Origin: Chitinophagales bacterium
Lineage (GTDB): Bacteria; Bacteroidota; Bacteroidia; Chitinophagales; Chitinophagaceae
NCBI GenBank assembly: GCA_017303455.1
Contig: JAFLBM010000026.1
Span: 1-55,263, forward strand
Reading direction: 5' to 3'
Length of the DNA stretch: 55,263 nt
This document shows positions 15,423-24,542 of the stretch, in pieces; position 1 is the first letter of the stretch, and every line of letters begins with the position of its first letter. The notes under the pieces were generated by a model. The model was not told the origin of the DNA, did not search any database, and was given only the letters and a program-made list of their open reading frames with translations. Made by a program: the position numbers and the translations under genes.

Positions 15423-17323
15423 GATGATGCGATCTCCTCCACTTTGTCCAGCTCCACTTTCAGGTTATTGATAATAAACTCCTGCCGTTCCATGGTATTC
15501 TTGCCCATATAATATTCCAGCAATTGCTGTATATGATCACCCTGTTCCAGCCGCATCAGTTGTTTGCGCATATCTGACCCAATGAACTGTGCAAATTCAT
15601 CAGGGCTGATCTCACCCAATCCTTTGAAACGTGTTACTTCCGGTTTGGTACCGAGTTTTTTCATGGCCTCCTGCTTCTCCTGTTCACTGAAACAATAGAT
15701 CGTTTCCTGTTTGTTGCGTACCCGGAACAACGGCGTTTCCAGTACATACACTTTCTCATGCTTCACCAGGTCGGGAAAGAACTGCAGGAAGAAGGTCATC
15801 AACAGCAAACGGATATGCATTCCATCCACATCGGCATCGGTGGCGATCACCACATTATTGAAGCGTAAGCCCTCCAACCCTTCTTCTATATTTAAGGCAT
15901 GTTGCAACAGGTTGAATTCTTCATTCTCATACACAACTTTCTTGGTCAGTCCAAAACAGTTCAGTGGCTTACCCCGCAAACTGAATACCGCCTGTGTTTC
16001 CACATTCCGGGCCTTGGTAATTGAACCGCTGGCACTATCACCTTCCGTAATGAATATGGTGGTCTCTCCCTGTTTGGCCAGGAAATCTTCCTTGCCTTTG
16101 GAAGGCGGCTCATCATTCAGATGATAGCGGCAATCTCTCAGTTTCTTATTATGAAGATTCGCTTTCTTAGCTCTTTCATTCGCCAATTTTTTGATACCGG
16201 CGAGTTCCTTTCTTTCACGTTCGCTTTGTTCAATACGCTTTTTCAATCCATCAGCGATTGAAGGGTTCTTGTGCAGGAAATTATCCAGTTCTTTGGATAA
16301 GAAGTCGCCTACAAACTGCCGCATACTGGGGCCATCCACATCCACGTTCACCGAACCCAGCTTTGTTTTGGTTTGTGATTCAAACACCGGTTCCACTACT
16401 CTTACGGATACAGCGGCCACGATTCCAGTTCTTATATCAGCCGCATCATAATCTTTTTTAAAGAAATCACGGATCGTTTTCACATAGGCTTCCCGGAAGG
16501 CTTGCTGGTGGGTTCCTCCCTGCGTGGTATGCTGACCATTGACAAAACTGTAAATATCTTCCCCGTAATCATTAGTATGGGAGATCGCCACTTCGATATC
16601 ATCACCGGTTAAGTGAATGATCGGGTAGCGTATCTCGTCTTCATTGGTCTTACGTTGCAGCAGATCGAGTAATCCATTTTTGCTGATAAAACTTTTGCCA
16701 TTAAAAAGAATCTTCAATCCTGCATTCAGGAAACAATAATTCCAGATCTGGTTCTCCAGGAATTCGGGTAAGAATTTAAAATTCTTGAACACCTGGTCAT
16801 CCGGAACAAAGGTCACCATCGTTCCGTTTTGTTCTGTACTCTTTGCTTCTTTATGTTCTTTGATCAGTACGCCTCTTTCAAATTCAGCCGTCTTTTCTTT
16901 TCCATCCCGGATCGCAGTTACTTTAAAATAATTGCTCAGTGCATTCACGGCTTTGGTACCCACGCCGTTTAATCCCACCGATTTCTGGAAAGCCTTGCTG
17001 TCATATTTTGCACCGGTATTGATCTTGCTCACCACATCCACCACTTTACCCAGCGGAATACCCCGGCCATAGTCACGGATCGTAACGGTTTTTCCTTCTA
17101 TCGTCAGTTCCACAGTTTTCCCGTGACCCATGGTGTATTCGTCAATACAGTTATCCATCACTTCTTTCACCAGTACATAGATCCCGTCATCCGGTGAAGC
17201 TCCATCCCCCAGTTTACCGATATACATACCTGGCCGCAGGCGGATATGCTCTTTCCAGTCCAGCGATTTGATACTATCTTCTGTGTAATCGAACAGGTTG
17301 GTTGTATCTCTTTCTTTTGCCAT
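15419..17323 (-). CDS. parE: DNA topoisomerase IV subunit B
   Basis: A 634-residue ATPase subunit of topoisomerase IV. The GHKL fold is clear, with EVMDNCIDE (about 49-57), DYGRGIPLG and GLNGVGTKAVNALS. The transducer domain and then the TOPRIM domain follow, with EGDSASGS and DADVDGMHIR metal-binding motifs. Its length suits ParE; GyrB inserts are absent. It is the first gene of a minus-strand run that reaches parC and mgtC, with four other genes between the two subunits. A consensus promoter lies about 150 bp upstream. Confidence 0.95.
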   Translation of the reverse strand: MAKERDTTNLFDYTEDSIKSLDWKEHIRLRPGMYIGKLGDGASPDDGIYVLVKEVMDNCIDEYTMGHGKTVELTIEGKTVTIRDYGRGIPLGKVVDVVSKINTGAKYDSKAFQKSVGLNGVGTKAVNALSNYFKVTAIRDGKEKTAEFERGVLIKEHKEAKSTEQNGTMVTFVPDDQVFKNFKFLPEFLENQIWNYCFLNAGLKILFNGKSFISKNGLLDLLQRKTNEDEIRYPIIHLTGDDIEVAISHTNDYGEDIYSFVNGQHTTQGGTHQQAFREAYVKTIRDFFKKDYDAADIRTGIVAAVSVRVVEPVFESQTKTKLGSVNVDVDGPSMRQFVGDFLSKELDNFLHKNPSIADGLKKRIEQSERERKELAGIKKLANERAKKANLHNKKLRDCRYHLNDEPPSKGKEDFLAKQGETTIFITEGDSASGSITKARNVETQAVFSLRGKPLNCFGLTKKVVYENEEFNLLQHALNIEEGLEGLRFNNVVIATDADVDGMHIRLLLMTFFLQFFPDLVKHEKVYVLETPLFRVRNKQETIYCFSEQEKQEAMKKLGTKPEVTRFKGLGEISPDEFAQFIGSDMRKQLMRLEQGDHIQQLLEYYMGKNTMERQEFIINNLKVELDKVEEIASS

Positions 17324-17643
17324 ACTCTTGCGGGGGCTGCCGCAGCAAGTTCCCCAATATTTACAGGTTATTAGTTTTCAAGTCAGCTCCATATCTACAG
17401 TCAACAGTTTCCTCGCTGCAGGCAGCATTTAACAGCCTGCGAATAACCGTTTCCGTCGAAAAACAGCCAATCGGGCAAATATACCAAAACGAGCCTTGCA
17501 CCCTCAATTTGTAGTTATTCACAGTTGGGGAAAAGAATTGAGCACCAGTAAGTTCAATTACTGATGAAACTCTTATAAGCGATTGACCTGCCTCAATACC
17601 GGTACTAAAAGGCTAGACTACTTTTACGTTCTAAAGCCGACCG
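17324..17643. other. Divergent control region between parE and a lipoprotein gene
   Basis: No gene is seen. The region holds the parE promoter (17476-17508), a predicted parE leader of about 146 bases with a GCAGGC/GCCTGC hairpin (17418-17440), and a TTATTCACA (17515-17523) that fits the DnaA-box consensus TTWTNCACA but is isolated. A weak TAnnTTTA element lies before the plus-strand gene. Confidence 0.5.
17476..17508 (-). promoter_or_regulatory. parE promoter
   Basis: On the minus strand ATTG (17505-17508), 21 bases, then TATATTTG (17476-17483), an exact -7 element. Transcription would begin near 17469. Confidence 0.6.
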
Positions 17644-18285
17644 ATGAAAAAACTATTCCTTGTACCCCTGCTGGCCCTGCTCGTGGCCTGCCAACCCAGC
17701 AAGATCACCCGGCACTGGACAGCCAAAAACCTGCAGCCCAAACAGTACAAACAATTATTGGTACTGGCCATTGCCTCTGATACAGATAATATATTACAGT
17801 CTAAGATGGAAGATCACCTGGCTGAAGACCTGCGGAATATGGGCTATTATGCCATTGCTGCCAATACCATTTACCCGGCAGGCACTTTTGTAAAAGGAGA
17901 TACGAACCGTGCCATTGCCGCTATCACAGGCAGAAATTTTGATGCCGTCTTCACCCTGGTATTACTGGATAAACAAAAAGAGAAATTCTATGTGCCAGGC
18001 CGGATTACCGACAGCCTCCGGGCCGGACAAAACAGCCGCTTTGAACAATACATGAACTCGGTAAATGACCGGATCTATACCCCGGGTTATTATGGTGAAC
18101 AGACCCGGTTTACCTGGGAATGTAATTTTTATGAAGGGACTTCGAAGCAGATCATCTACTCCGCCCGTACAAGGACATTTGATTATGCTTCCACAACTAT
18201 CCTGGCACATACGTTTGGCCAGTTACTTTCCTATGATCTTGTCAAAAGAAAAATATTGACAAAGCCACCAGTCGAGAATTATTAG
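17644..18285 (+). CDS. Putative lipoprotein
   Basis: A 213-residue exported protein with lipobox LLVAC (Cys16). The mature part begins with a YKQLLVLAIASDTDN-type strand and an EDHLAEDLRNMGYYAIA helix, a pattern like the start of periplasmic alpha/beta lipoproteins of the DUF4136 kind, though I cannot confirm that family. A central block near 95-110 reads FDAVFTLVLLDK. It lies 40 bp ahead of the OmpA-family gene and may be co-transcribed. Function unknown. Confidence 0.6.
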   Translation: MKKLFLVPLLALLVACQPSKITRHWTAKNLQPKQYKQLLVLAIASDTDNILQSKMEDHLAEDLRNMGYYAIAANTIYPAGTFVKGDTNRAIAAITGRNFDAVFTLVLLDKQKEKFYVPGRITDSLRAGQNSRFEQYMNSVNDRIYTPGYYGEQTRFTWECNFYEGTSKQIIYSARTRTFDYASTTILAHTFGQLLSYDLVKRKILTKPPVENY

Positions 18286-18325
18286 GAAAAGAAGAATTAA
18301 ATTAGCAGGCAACGTGAAATCATTT

Positions 18326-19645
18326 ATGAGAAAGTTGTCCTGCCTGTTTGTTTTATTTCTTTGTTGCTCTTTTCCATCCTTCACACAAATCACCGAAACG
18401 GATGGAAACTGGACAAAGCAATTCCTGGTGCTGAAAAATACGCCGGAAGCGGATGCGATGATCCGGGTGGGTGATATTGATAACCTGGGCCATGGCTGGG
18501 CCGAAGGGTTTAATCCTTTTTCAGGGCGAAATACTGATCCGCATGGCTATCCCTGGGAACTGAATAAAAATGATGCTCCGGGTACCGACCGGATCATGAT
18601 ACCCGCCGGGTATCGCTATGGCAGTGACGCACCGCATGATGGCTACACCGGCTCCACAGAAAGGCCTGCTAATAACCCGGTGCCCCTCATTATCCCATTA
18701 AACGATATCAAAGACATCACTGTTACATCCGCTGCACTCCAGTTATTCATCGATGATTTTCAGTCGCCGGAATATCAAAAGAAATTCCAGTTCAGGATGA
18801 ACGGGCAACGTTTCGTTGAAGCAGAAAAGGTCATCAACGGGGTGAACCAGGCCGGACCGGTCGGTAAACTGATCAGTTTCAAATTCACAGATGAACAACT
18901 ATCCATGCTGCAAGGCGATTCCTTAGTGATTTTCATTGATGACCCGGTGACAGCAACCGGTGATGGCTTTGCGATTGATTTTGTAAAACTGCTGATCAAC
19001 CCCAAAGGCGTTTTGTATAAAGGCAGTATCAAAGGAACCATCATTGATGAGGAAACAAAAATGCCCATTGCGAATGCCACAGCTGAAATAAAAGATTATG
19101 GAATAGTGCAAACGGATGCGGAAGGGAATTTCCTGTTACAGGCTGTTCCTGCCGGTTTGAATATGGTAGCTGGCAGTGCAGACGGATATTCCTCCGCTCA
19201 AAAACAAGTGGATGTAATTGAAGGAGAAACCACGGAAGATGTAGTACTCGAACTGAAACGTTCCGGCAAAGTAAAATTCAACGATAAGACCTTGCAGGAA
19301 GGTGATCACATCGTGATGAAGAATATACAGTTTCAAGTCAACAGTGCTGTATTGCTGGCGGCTGGTAAACAGGAACTGGATAAACTCGCTGCATTCATGA
19401 ACCAAAACCCTTCGATGGAAATCCTGTTATCGGGTCATACTTCTTCCGAAGGTTCCGCCAGCCTGAACCGGGAACTATCACTGAAAAGAGTAAGAAGCTG
19501 CAAAGACTACCTTATTTCAAAAGGAATTGATGAAGGCCTTATTACTATTAAAGGATTGGGGCAAGACCAGCCAATTGCACCCAATGACACAGAAGCTAAC
19601 CGGGCAAAGAACAGAAGAGTGGAATTGAAAATAACCAAACTGTAA
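18326..19645 (+). CDS. OmpA-family outer-membrane protein with N-terminal beta-sandwich
   Basis: A 439-residue exported protein. After the signal peptide comes an unusual domain of about 215 residues starting with GDIDNLGHGWAEGF and containing GTDRIMIPAGY; a CarboxypepD_reg-like domain (about 235-300, starting GSIKGTIIDEETK) follows; the C-terminal OmpA domain (about 330-439) has the peptidoglycan-binding NRAKNRRVEL motif. It should sit in the outer membrane and hold the cell wall. The ATG at 18326 is preferred; a GTG four codons upstream is possible. The stop overlaps the next gene's start (TAATG). Confidence 0.85.
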   Translation: MRKLSCLFVLFLCCSFPSFTQITETDGNWTKQFLVLKNTPEADAMIRVGDIDNLGHGWAEGFNPFSGRNTDPHGYPWELNKNDAPGTDRIMIPAGYRYGSDAPHDGYTGSTERPANNPVPLIIPLNDIKDITVTSAALQLFIDDFQSPEYQKKFQFRMNGQRFVEAEKVINGVNQAGPVGKLISFKFTDEQLSMLQGDSLVIFIDDPVTATGDGFAIDFVKLLINPKGVLYKGSIKGTIIDEETKMPIANATAEIKDYGIVQTDAEGNFLLQAVPAGLNMVAGSADGYSSAQKQVDVIEGETTEDVVLELKRSGKVKFNDKTLQEGDHIVMKNIQFQVNSAVLLAAGKQELDKLAAFMNQNPSMEILLSGHTSSEGSASLNRELSLKRVRSCKDYLISKGIDEGLITIKGLGQDQPIAPNDTEANRAKNRRVELKITKL

Positions 19646-20247
19646 TGGCAGCCCCGGAGTATAAAACATTTCATCCCAAAACAAGAAAGGCCTGGCGGCA
19701 ATGGCTTGAAAAAAATCATAGCAGTTCACCGGGTATCTGGCTGATCTATTATAAAAAGGATTCCGGCAAGCCAAGGGTATCGTATGATGAATCCGTGGAA
19801 GAAGCTCTATGCTTTGGCTGGATTGACAGCCTGCCCCGCAAACTGGATGAGGAACGGTCTATGCTGAAATTCACTCCCCGCAAACCCAAAAGTGTGTGGA
19901 GCCAGTTAAACAAAACAAGATTTGAAAAGCTCATTGAAGCGAAACTGATGATGCCGGCGGGACTTGCTGCTATTGAAACAGCAAAGAAAAACAGCAGTTG
20001 GGATACATTGACTAACTCTGATAACGCAGCCGCCACGAAGACCATTCCTTATGATCTAGAAAAACTCTTCGCCAAAAACAAGAAAGCTAAAGAGCATTTC
20101 CTGAATTTCTCGTTTAGCATCCGCAAGCAATTTCTTTCCTGGATCGACAGTGCAAAAAGACCCGAAACAAGAGCAGCCCGGTTGCAACAAACAGTACTGA
20201 TGGCTGCTGCTAATAAAAAACCCGGCATAAAGGGTTTTAAGCTATAG
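19645..20247 (+). CDS. YdeI/OmpD-associated family protein
   Basis: A 200-residue cytoplasmic protein. The family pattern is present: FHPKTRKAWRQWLEKNH near the start, GIWLIYYKKDSGKPRVSYDESVEEALCFGWIDS (marks at about 31-63, read in parts), and FTPRKPKSVWSQLNK at about 74-88. The C-terminal half carries a helix-rich segment with ARLQQTVLMA. Relatives are called bacteriocin-protection or OmpD-associated, but no activity has been assigned. The start overlaps the OmpA stop by one base, so the two are translationally linked. Confidence 0.85.
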   Translation: MAAPEYKTFHPKTRKAWRQWLEKNHSSSPGIWLIYYKKDSGKPRVSYDESVEEALCFGWIDSLPRKLDEERSMLKFTPRKPKSVWSQLNKTRFEKLIEAKLMMPAGLAAIETAKKNSSWDTLTNSDNAAATKTIPYDLEKLFAKNKKAKEHFLNFSFSIRKQFLSWIDSAKRPETRAARLQQTVLMAAANKKPGIKGFKL

Positions 20248-20344
20248 TATGTTTCGTTGCACCATAACAGGCAACCGGATATAAAAATTAATCGTCACTT
20301 ATTACCAGGATCCTGCCGCCCGGAATCTGAACTGTAGAATCACT

Positions 20345-20352
20345 TACATTTG
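20345..20352 (+). promoter_or_regulatory. -7 element of pafA
   Basis: TACATTTG matches TAnnTTTG exactly, 17 bp before the pafA ATG. No -33 partner is clear, so phosphate-dependent activation is possible but not shown. Confidence 0.5.
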
Positions 20353-20369
20353 TCACCTAATACTACTCT

Positions 20370-21983
20370 ATGCGGAAATTTATCGTTGCATTATTGCTTG
20401 GCTCTACTTTAATGGCAAGCTCCCAGTCTGTACCAAGGCCCAAATTGGTGGTGGGGATCGTTGTTGACCAGATGCGCTGGGATTATCTCTATCGTTTTTA
20501 TGATCGTTATGCCCCAGATGGTGGTTTTAAACGAATGCTGAACCATGGTTTTACCTGTGAGAACACATTAATACCCTATGCTCCTACTGTTACAGCATGT
20601 GGTCATGCTTCCATCTACACCGGCTCGGTTCCGGCCATCAATGGCATCACCGGAAATTTCTGGTGGGATAACCAGGAAATGCGATCTGTTTACTGCACGG
20701 AAGATAAATCAGTAAAAACGGTGGGAAGCTCATCAGCCCTCGGCCTGATGAGTCCCCGCAACCTGCTGGTAACAACCATTGGTGATGAATTAAAATTAGC
20801 CACCAATTTCCGCAGCAAGGTCATTGGTATTTCGCCGAAAGACCGTGGTGGTATATTGCCTGCCGGGCACAGCGCTAATGCTGCGTACTGGTATGATAAT
20901 ACGGTTGGTGACTGGATCACTTCCACTTATTACATGAACGAACTGCCACAATGGGTAAAAGATTTTAACGCAAAGAAGTTAGTTGATACATACTACGAAA
21001 AAGGATGGGATCTTTTATACCCCGCTGATACGTATGTACAAAGTTCTGCAGATGAAAAAATCTATGAAGGAAAGCCTTTTGGAAAAAGCTTCCCCTATGA
21101 TCTGAAAAAATTTATTGGCAAAACATATAGTTCAGTATTAACCACACCTTATGGTAATACATTAACTGCTGAATTCGCAAAAAAAGCTATTACCGAAGAG
21201 CAGCTTGGTGCTGATGATATTACAGATTTCCTGGCCGTAAGTTTTTCTTCCCCGGATTATATCGGCCATACTTTCGGGCCTAATTCCCCCGAATCAGAAG
21301 ATGGTTTCCTTCGTTTAGATAAAGAATTGGGCAGCCTGCTCAATTTTCTTGACAGTAAGGTTGGGAAAGGCCAATACACGGTGTTTTTATCTGCTGATCA
21401 CGGAGTTTCACAGATACCTGAATATTTACAGGAAAATAAAATACCCGGTGGCCGTGTTTTTATGAGTAATGTGGTAAAGCAATTGAATAATAACCTGCTG
21501 GAAAAATTCAAAATACCGGGATTGGTGGTGAGTGATGATAATTACCAGTTGCACCTGAACCGCATAGCCCTTGATTCTGCAAAAATTGATAAAGAAGAAG
21601 TAACCGAATGGATCACCGGCTATCTTTCCGTTGAACCAGGTATTGCCAGGGTATTTCCAATTGACGAGCTGAACGAAGTCCCTTTGCCCGGACGGGTCCG
21701 GGAAATGCTGAACAATGGGTATTATCCCCGCCGCAATGGTGATGTGCAGGTGATCCTTCATGCTAATTATATTGATGCGTATGGCACAACCGGCACCACA
21801 CATGGTTTATGGAACCCTTATGATGCCCATATCCCGCTGCTCTGGTATGGCTGGGGTATCAAACAGGGAAAGACCAATCATGACACCTATATGACGGATA
21901 TTGCTCCTACACTGGCAGCGTTATTACATATACAGATGCCGAGTGGCAGTGTAGGCAAAGTGATCCAGGAAGTGCTGAAGTAA
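20370..21983 (+). CDS. pafA: PafA-type alkaline phosphatase
   Basis: A 537-residue exported phosphomonoesterase of the alkaline phosphatase superfamily. After a signal peptide (about 1-19), the residues that define PafA are all visible: metal ligand Asp33, the nucleophile Thr75 in APTVTACGHA, Asn96 in GITGNFWW, and Lys157/Arg159 in SPKDRG, which contact the phosphate. The later metal ligands occur in SADHG and a THG near residue 480. PafA enzymes hydrolyse a wide range of phosphomonoesters, work without calcium and are constitutively made in several Bacteroidota. It is likely periplasmic. Confidence 0.95.
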   Translation: MRKFIVALLLGSTLMASSQSVPRPKLVVGIVVDQMRWDYLYRFYDRYAPDGGFKRMLNHGFTCENTLIPYAPTVTACGHASIYTGSVPAINGITGNFWWDNQEMRSVYCTEDKSVKTVGSSSALGLMSPRNLLVTTIGDELKLATNFRSKVIGISPKDRGGILPAGHSANAAYWYDNTVGDWITSTYYMNELPQWVKDFNAKKLVDTYYEKGWDLLYPADTYVQSSADEKIYEGKPFGKSFPYDLKKFIGKTYSSVLTTPYGNTLTAEFAKKAITEEQLGADDITDFLAVSFSSPDYIGHTFGPNSPESEDGFLRLDKELGSLLNFLDSKVGKGQYTVFLSADHGVSQIPEYLQENKIPGGRVFMSNVVKQLNNNLLEKFKIPGLVVSDDNYQLHLNRIALDSAKIDKEEVTEWITGYLSVEPGIARVFPIDELNEVPLPGRVREMLNNGYYPRRNGDVQVILHANYIDAYGTTGTTHGLWNPYDAHIPLLWYGWGIKQGKTNHDTYMTDIAPTLAALLHIQMPSGSVGKVIQEVLK

Positions 21984-22016
21984 ATTATACGGCAGAACCA
22001 AACAACCCACTATACC

Positions 22017-23048
22017 ATGAGAAAGTTTCCTGTTTTTTTTACTTTACTATTCCTGGTTCTTATTAACCAGGTAATAGCACAGACAACAAAAAAAATTGAC
22101 GACACTTTTTTCCTGGAAGAGCAGCCCCTGGAAATAACTATTCAGTCTGATTTCAAAAATCTGCTGGCTAAAAAAATGAAAAAAGAGTACCAGTCTGCCA
22201 CTGTTACTTTTCGTTTTCCTGACAGCAGCAGTATCAAAGAAGAAATCAGGATACAAACAAGAGGCAAGTTCAGGTTAGAAACCTGTTTTATGCCTCCGCT
22301 GATGCTGAATTTCAAGAATAATACCTCTCCTCTTTTAAAGCCACTGGGTAAATTAAAGCTGGTATGCGGTTGCGGCACTTCAACCAATGATGAGCAGCTC
22401 ATCATCAAGGAATTTATGGCTTACAAGATCTACAATATGCTGACCGAAAGAAGCTTTAAGGTGCGGTTAGTGAAGATCAACTATGAAGATACCCGTGGCA
22501 AGATCAAAAAATATTCGCAATATGGTTTTTTACTGGAAGATGTGGATGATATGGCAGCAAGGAATAACTGTGTGGAAGTGGAAGGAACCCAATATCTCAC
22601 CGAAAAAACAGACAGGCAGCAGATGACGCTGGTAGCATTGTTTGAGTTCATGATCGGGAATACGGACTTCTCCATTCCTCACTATCATAATGTGAAACTG
22701 ATGCGGCCTGTAAAAGATAGTAGTGCCCCTCCAATCGTTGTTCCGTATGATCTGAATCATTGCGGTTTTGTAAACGCAGATTATGCTTTGCCAAACGAAG
22801 AACTGGATATCAAATCGGTCAGGGAAAGGCTCTACCGCGGGTTCCCGAGAACGATGGAAGAACTGGAAGCAGCAATTGCCGTTTTCAAGACAAATAAAGA
22901 AAAAATTTGGAGCCTGATCAATAACTGCCCCTGGATGAATGCCAGGAACAAGAAAGAAACCACCTATTACCTTGAAGAGTTCTATCAGATAATAGAAAGT
23001 AAAAGTTCCATACGATATCACTTTATTGATAATGCCCGCATACAATAA
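22017..23048 (+). CDS. Secreted protein resembling CotH-type kinases
   Basis: A 343-residue exported protein (signal peptide about 1-21). A beta-rich N-terminal region with RIQTRGKFRLETCFMPPL (75-95, read in part) leads into a kinase-like segment: FEFMIGNTDFS with a later HN in YHNVKLM, then VPYDLNHCGFVN (about 240-252). In CotH and HipA-like kinases the equivalent sites are catalytic D-xxx-N and a metal-binding DFD or DLD; here the second residue is Asn. The family is common in Bacteroidota but uncharacterised. It follows pafA by 33 bp. Confidence 0.6.
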   Translation: MRKFPVFFTLLFLVLINQVIAQTTKKIDDTFFLEEQPLEITIQSDFKNLLAKKMKKEYQSATVTFRFPDSSSIKEEIRIQTRGKFRLETCFMPPLMLNFKNNTSPLLKPLGKLKLVCGCGTSTNDEQLIIKEFMAYKIYNMLTERSFKVRLVKINYEDTRGKIKKYSQYGFLLEDVDDMAARNNCVEVEGTQYLTEKTDRQQMTLVALFEFMIGNTDFSIPHYHNVKLMRPVKDSSAPPIVVPYDLNHCGFVNADYALPNEELDIKSVRERLYRGFPRTMEELEAAIAVFKTNKEKIWSLINNCPWMNARNKKETTYYLEEFYQIIESKSSIRYHFIDNARIQ

Positions 23049-23114
23049 TGAATATACTGCTGATTATTTGTATACTTGCAGGATCAATAATTTTTTATTC
23101 AGAAAACCAACTGT

Positions 23115-23375
23115 ATGGAATTAAAAGAACAATTTGAAAAAGCCGTGGCCGACAGTAAGAACCTTTCAGAAAAGCCCGGCAATGAAACATTACTTAAGTT
23201 ATATTCATTGTACAAACAGGCTACGGAAGGCGATGTAACTGCTGACCCTCCTTCTAACCCTTTTGATTTCGTGGCAAAGGCGAAATATGATGCCTGGTCA
23301 GAATTGAAAGGAAAATCAAATGATGAGGCCATGAATGAGTACATTGCCCTGGTGAATAAACTCCGGTCAAACTGA
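23115..23375 (+). CDS. Acyl-CoA-binding protein
   Basis: An 86-residue four-helix ACBP. The ligand-contacting residues known from animal ACBP are conserved: Tyr30, Tyr33, Lys34, Lys57 and Tyr76, in the blocks LYSLYKQATEGD, KAKYDAWSELKGKS and EAMNEYIALV. It should bind long-chain acyl-CoA in the cytoplasm and buffer or carry it. ACBPs are nearly universal in eukaryotes but patchy in bacteria. The last 9 bp overlap the 3' end of the convergent glycosyltransferase gene. Length is normal. Confidence 0.93.
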   Translation: MELKEQFEKAVADSKNLSEKPGNETLLKLYSLYKQATEGDVTADPPSNPFDFVAKAKYDAWSELKGKSNDEAMNEYIALVNKLRSN

Positions 23376-24542
23376 TTTGGCTAAAATGTCTTTATACCAA
23401 TTGCTGAATTGCTCACCAACTTTGCTGTAACTGAATTTTGAACCGGTCATTGTTGCGACAGCCCTCCTGTCAATCAATGGCCGGTTTTCTATTGCCCATA
23501 TCATTTTACCGGCCAGGGCCGTTGGATCATGCGGCTTTACAAAAAAACCGTTTACTGATTCCTGGATGTTTTCATGAAAAACCGGGATATCGCTTACGAT
23601 CACAGGCACCCCGCAGGCATTGGCTTCAATCAATACACAGCCAAAAGTTTCATAACTTGAATATAAGATCAGCGCTACAGATTGGTTAAGCTCTTTTGCG
23701 AGCAACTGCTGCGGTACTTCTTCGTGAAATTTCACTTTGCCGGCAAGTTGCAGGCTATCTGAAAATTGTACGATCTCCTTATTTGTTGAACCGAATACCT
23801 CCAGTACAGCACCCGGGTATTTATTCCAAACGATCCTAAATGCCTCAATTATTTCTTTTGGATTTTTAAGCTCATCCAGGCCGGAAATATGAATAAATTT
23901 TAATTCTTTCTTTTCTACTTCCGCAGGATAAAAAATGGCTGTATTCACAACATTGGGGATGATAACAGTTTCAACAAAAGGGAATTTGTTTTTTACTGCT
24001 CTGCCCAGGTACTGTGATACTGTACTGCATCCTTCGGCTTTTCTCATTACTTTCTTCCACAACGACCGGAAATAAAAAGGGAGTTGCTCAAATCTTTCTT
24101 TTGCTTCTTCTAAAAACCCCGACCAGTGTTCCGATACCACAAAAGGAATCGCCATTGTTCTTTTTATCCACAGGGCAATAACACCGGCTTTCATGGCTAC
24201 ATGGACATGCACCAGGTCTGGCTTTCCATTTTTGCTGGTATAGTTTCTTACTGCTTCCTTATAGAGTTGCCGGTACTTTCTTTCAGAAAAAAGTTTATCG
24301 AAAAAGAAGGGATATTGAGGGCTGTAATAATAAATGATTGTTTCAGTTAACTGGCCTTGCACGGTTTCCTCGGTCAGCACATTTTTTGTCACCATACCTG
24401 TTGAGTCCCTGGTTACATGGATCACCTGCACTTCTTCAAAAAGACTGACCGCTTCCGCATGACGCTTAATAAAATCGCCGTTGAAAGGAGAACATTTGTT
24501 GGGATACCAGCTTGCCAGCCACAATATGCTTTTATCCATCAT
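23367..24542 (-). CDS. Glycosyltransferase family 4
   Basis: A 391-residue GT-B enzyme. The N-terminal domain has WYPNKCSPFNGDFIKRHAEA (about 12-31), typical of GT4 enzymes handling surface polysaccharides. The C-terminal domain has the EX7E motif Glu298-Glu306 in ETFGCVLIEA, which binds the sugar nucleotide. Donor and acceptor are unknown. Its ATG overlaps the preceding methyltransferase by 11 bp, and a flippase lies before that, so it belongs to a small polysaccharide operon. It ends overlapping the ACBP gene on the other strand. Confidence 0.88.
   Translation of the reverse strand: MMDKSILWLASWYPNKCSPFNGDFIKRHAEAVSLFEEVQVIHVTRDSTGMVTKNVLTEETVQGQLTETIIYYYSPQYPFFFDKLFSERKYRQLYKEAVRNYTSKNGKPDLVHVHVAMKAGVIALWIKRTMAIPFVVSEHWSGFLEEAKERFEQLPFYFRSLWKKVMRKAEGCSTVSQYLGRAVKNKFPFVETVIIPNVVNTAIFYPAEVEKKELKFIHISGLDELKNPKEIIEAFRIVWNKYPGAVLEVFGSTNKEIVQFSDSLQLAGKVKFHEEVPQQLLAKELNQSVALILYSSYETFGCVLIEANACGVPVIVSDIPVFHENIQESVNGFFVKPHDPTALAGKMIWAIENRPLIDRRAVATMTGSKFSYSKVGEQFSNWYKDILAKSV

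Noticed and set aside
17515..17523. DnaA box before parE
   Set aside because: A single TTATTCACA is expected by chance in a window of this size.
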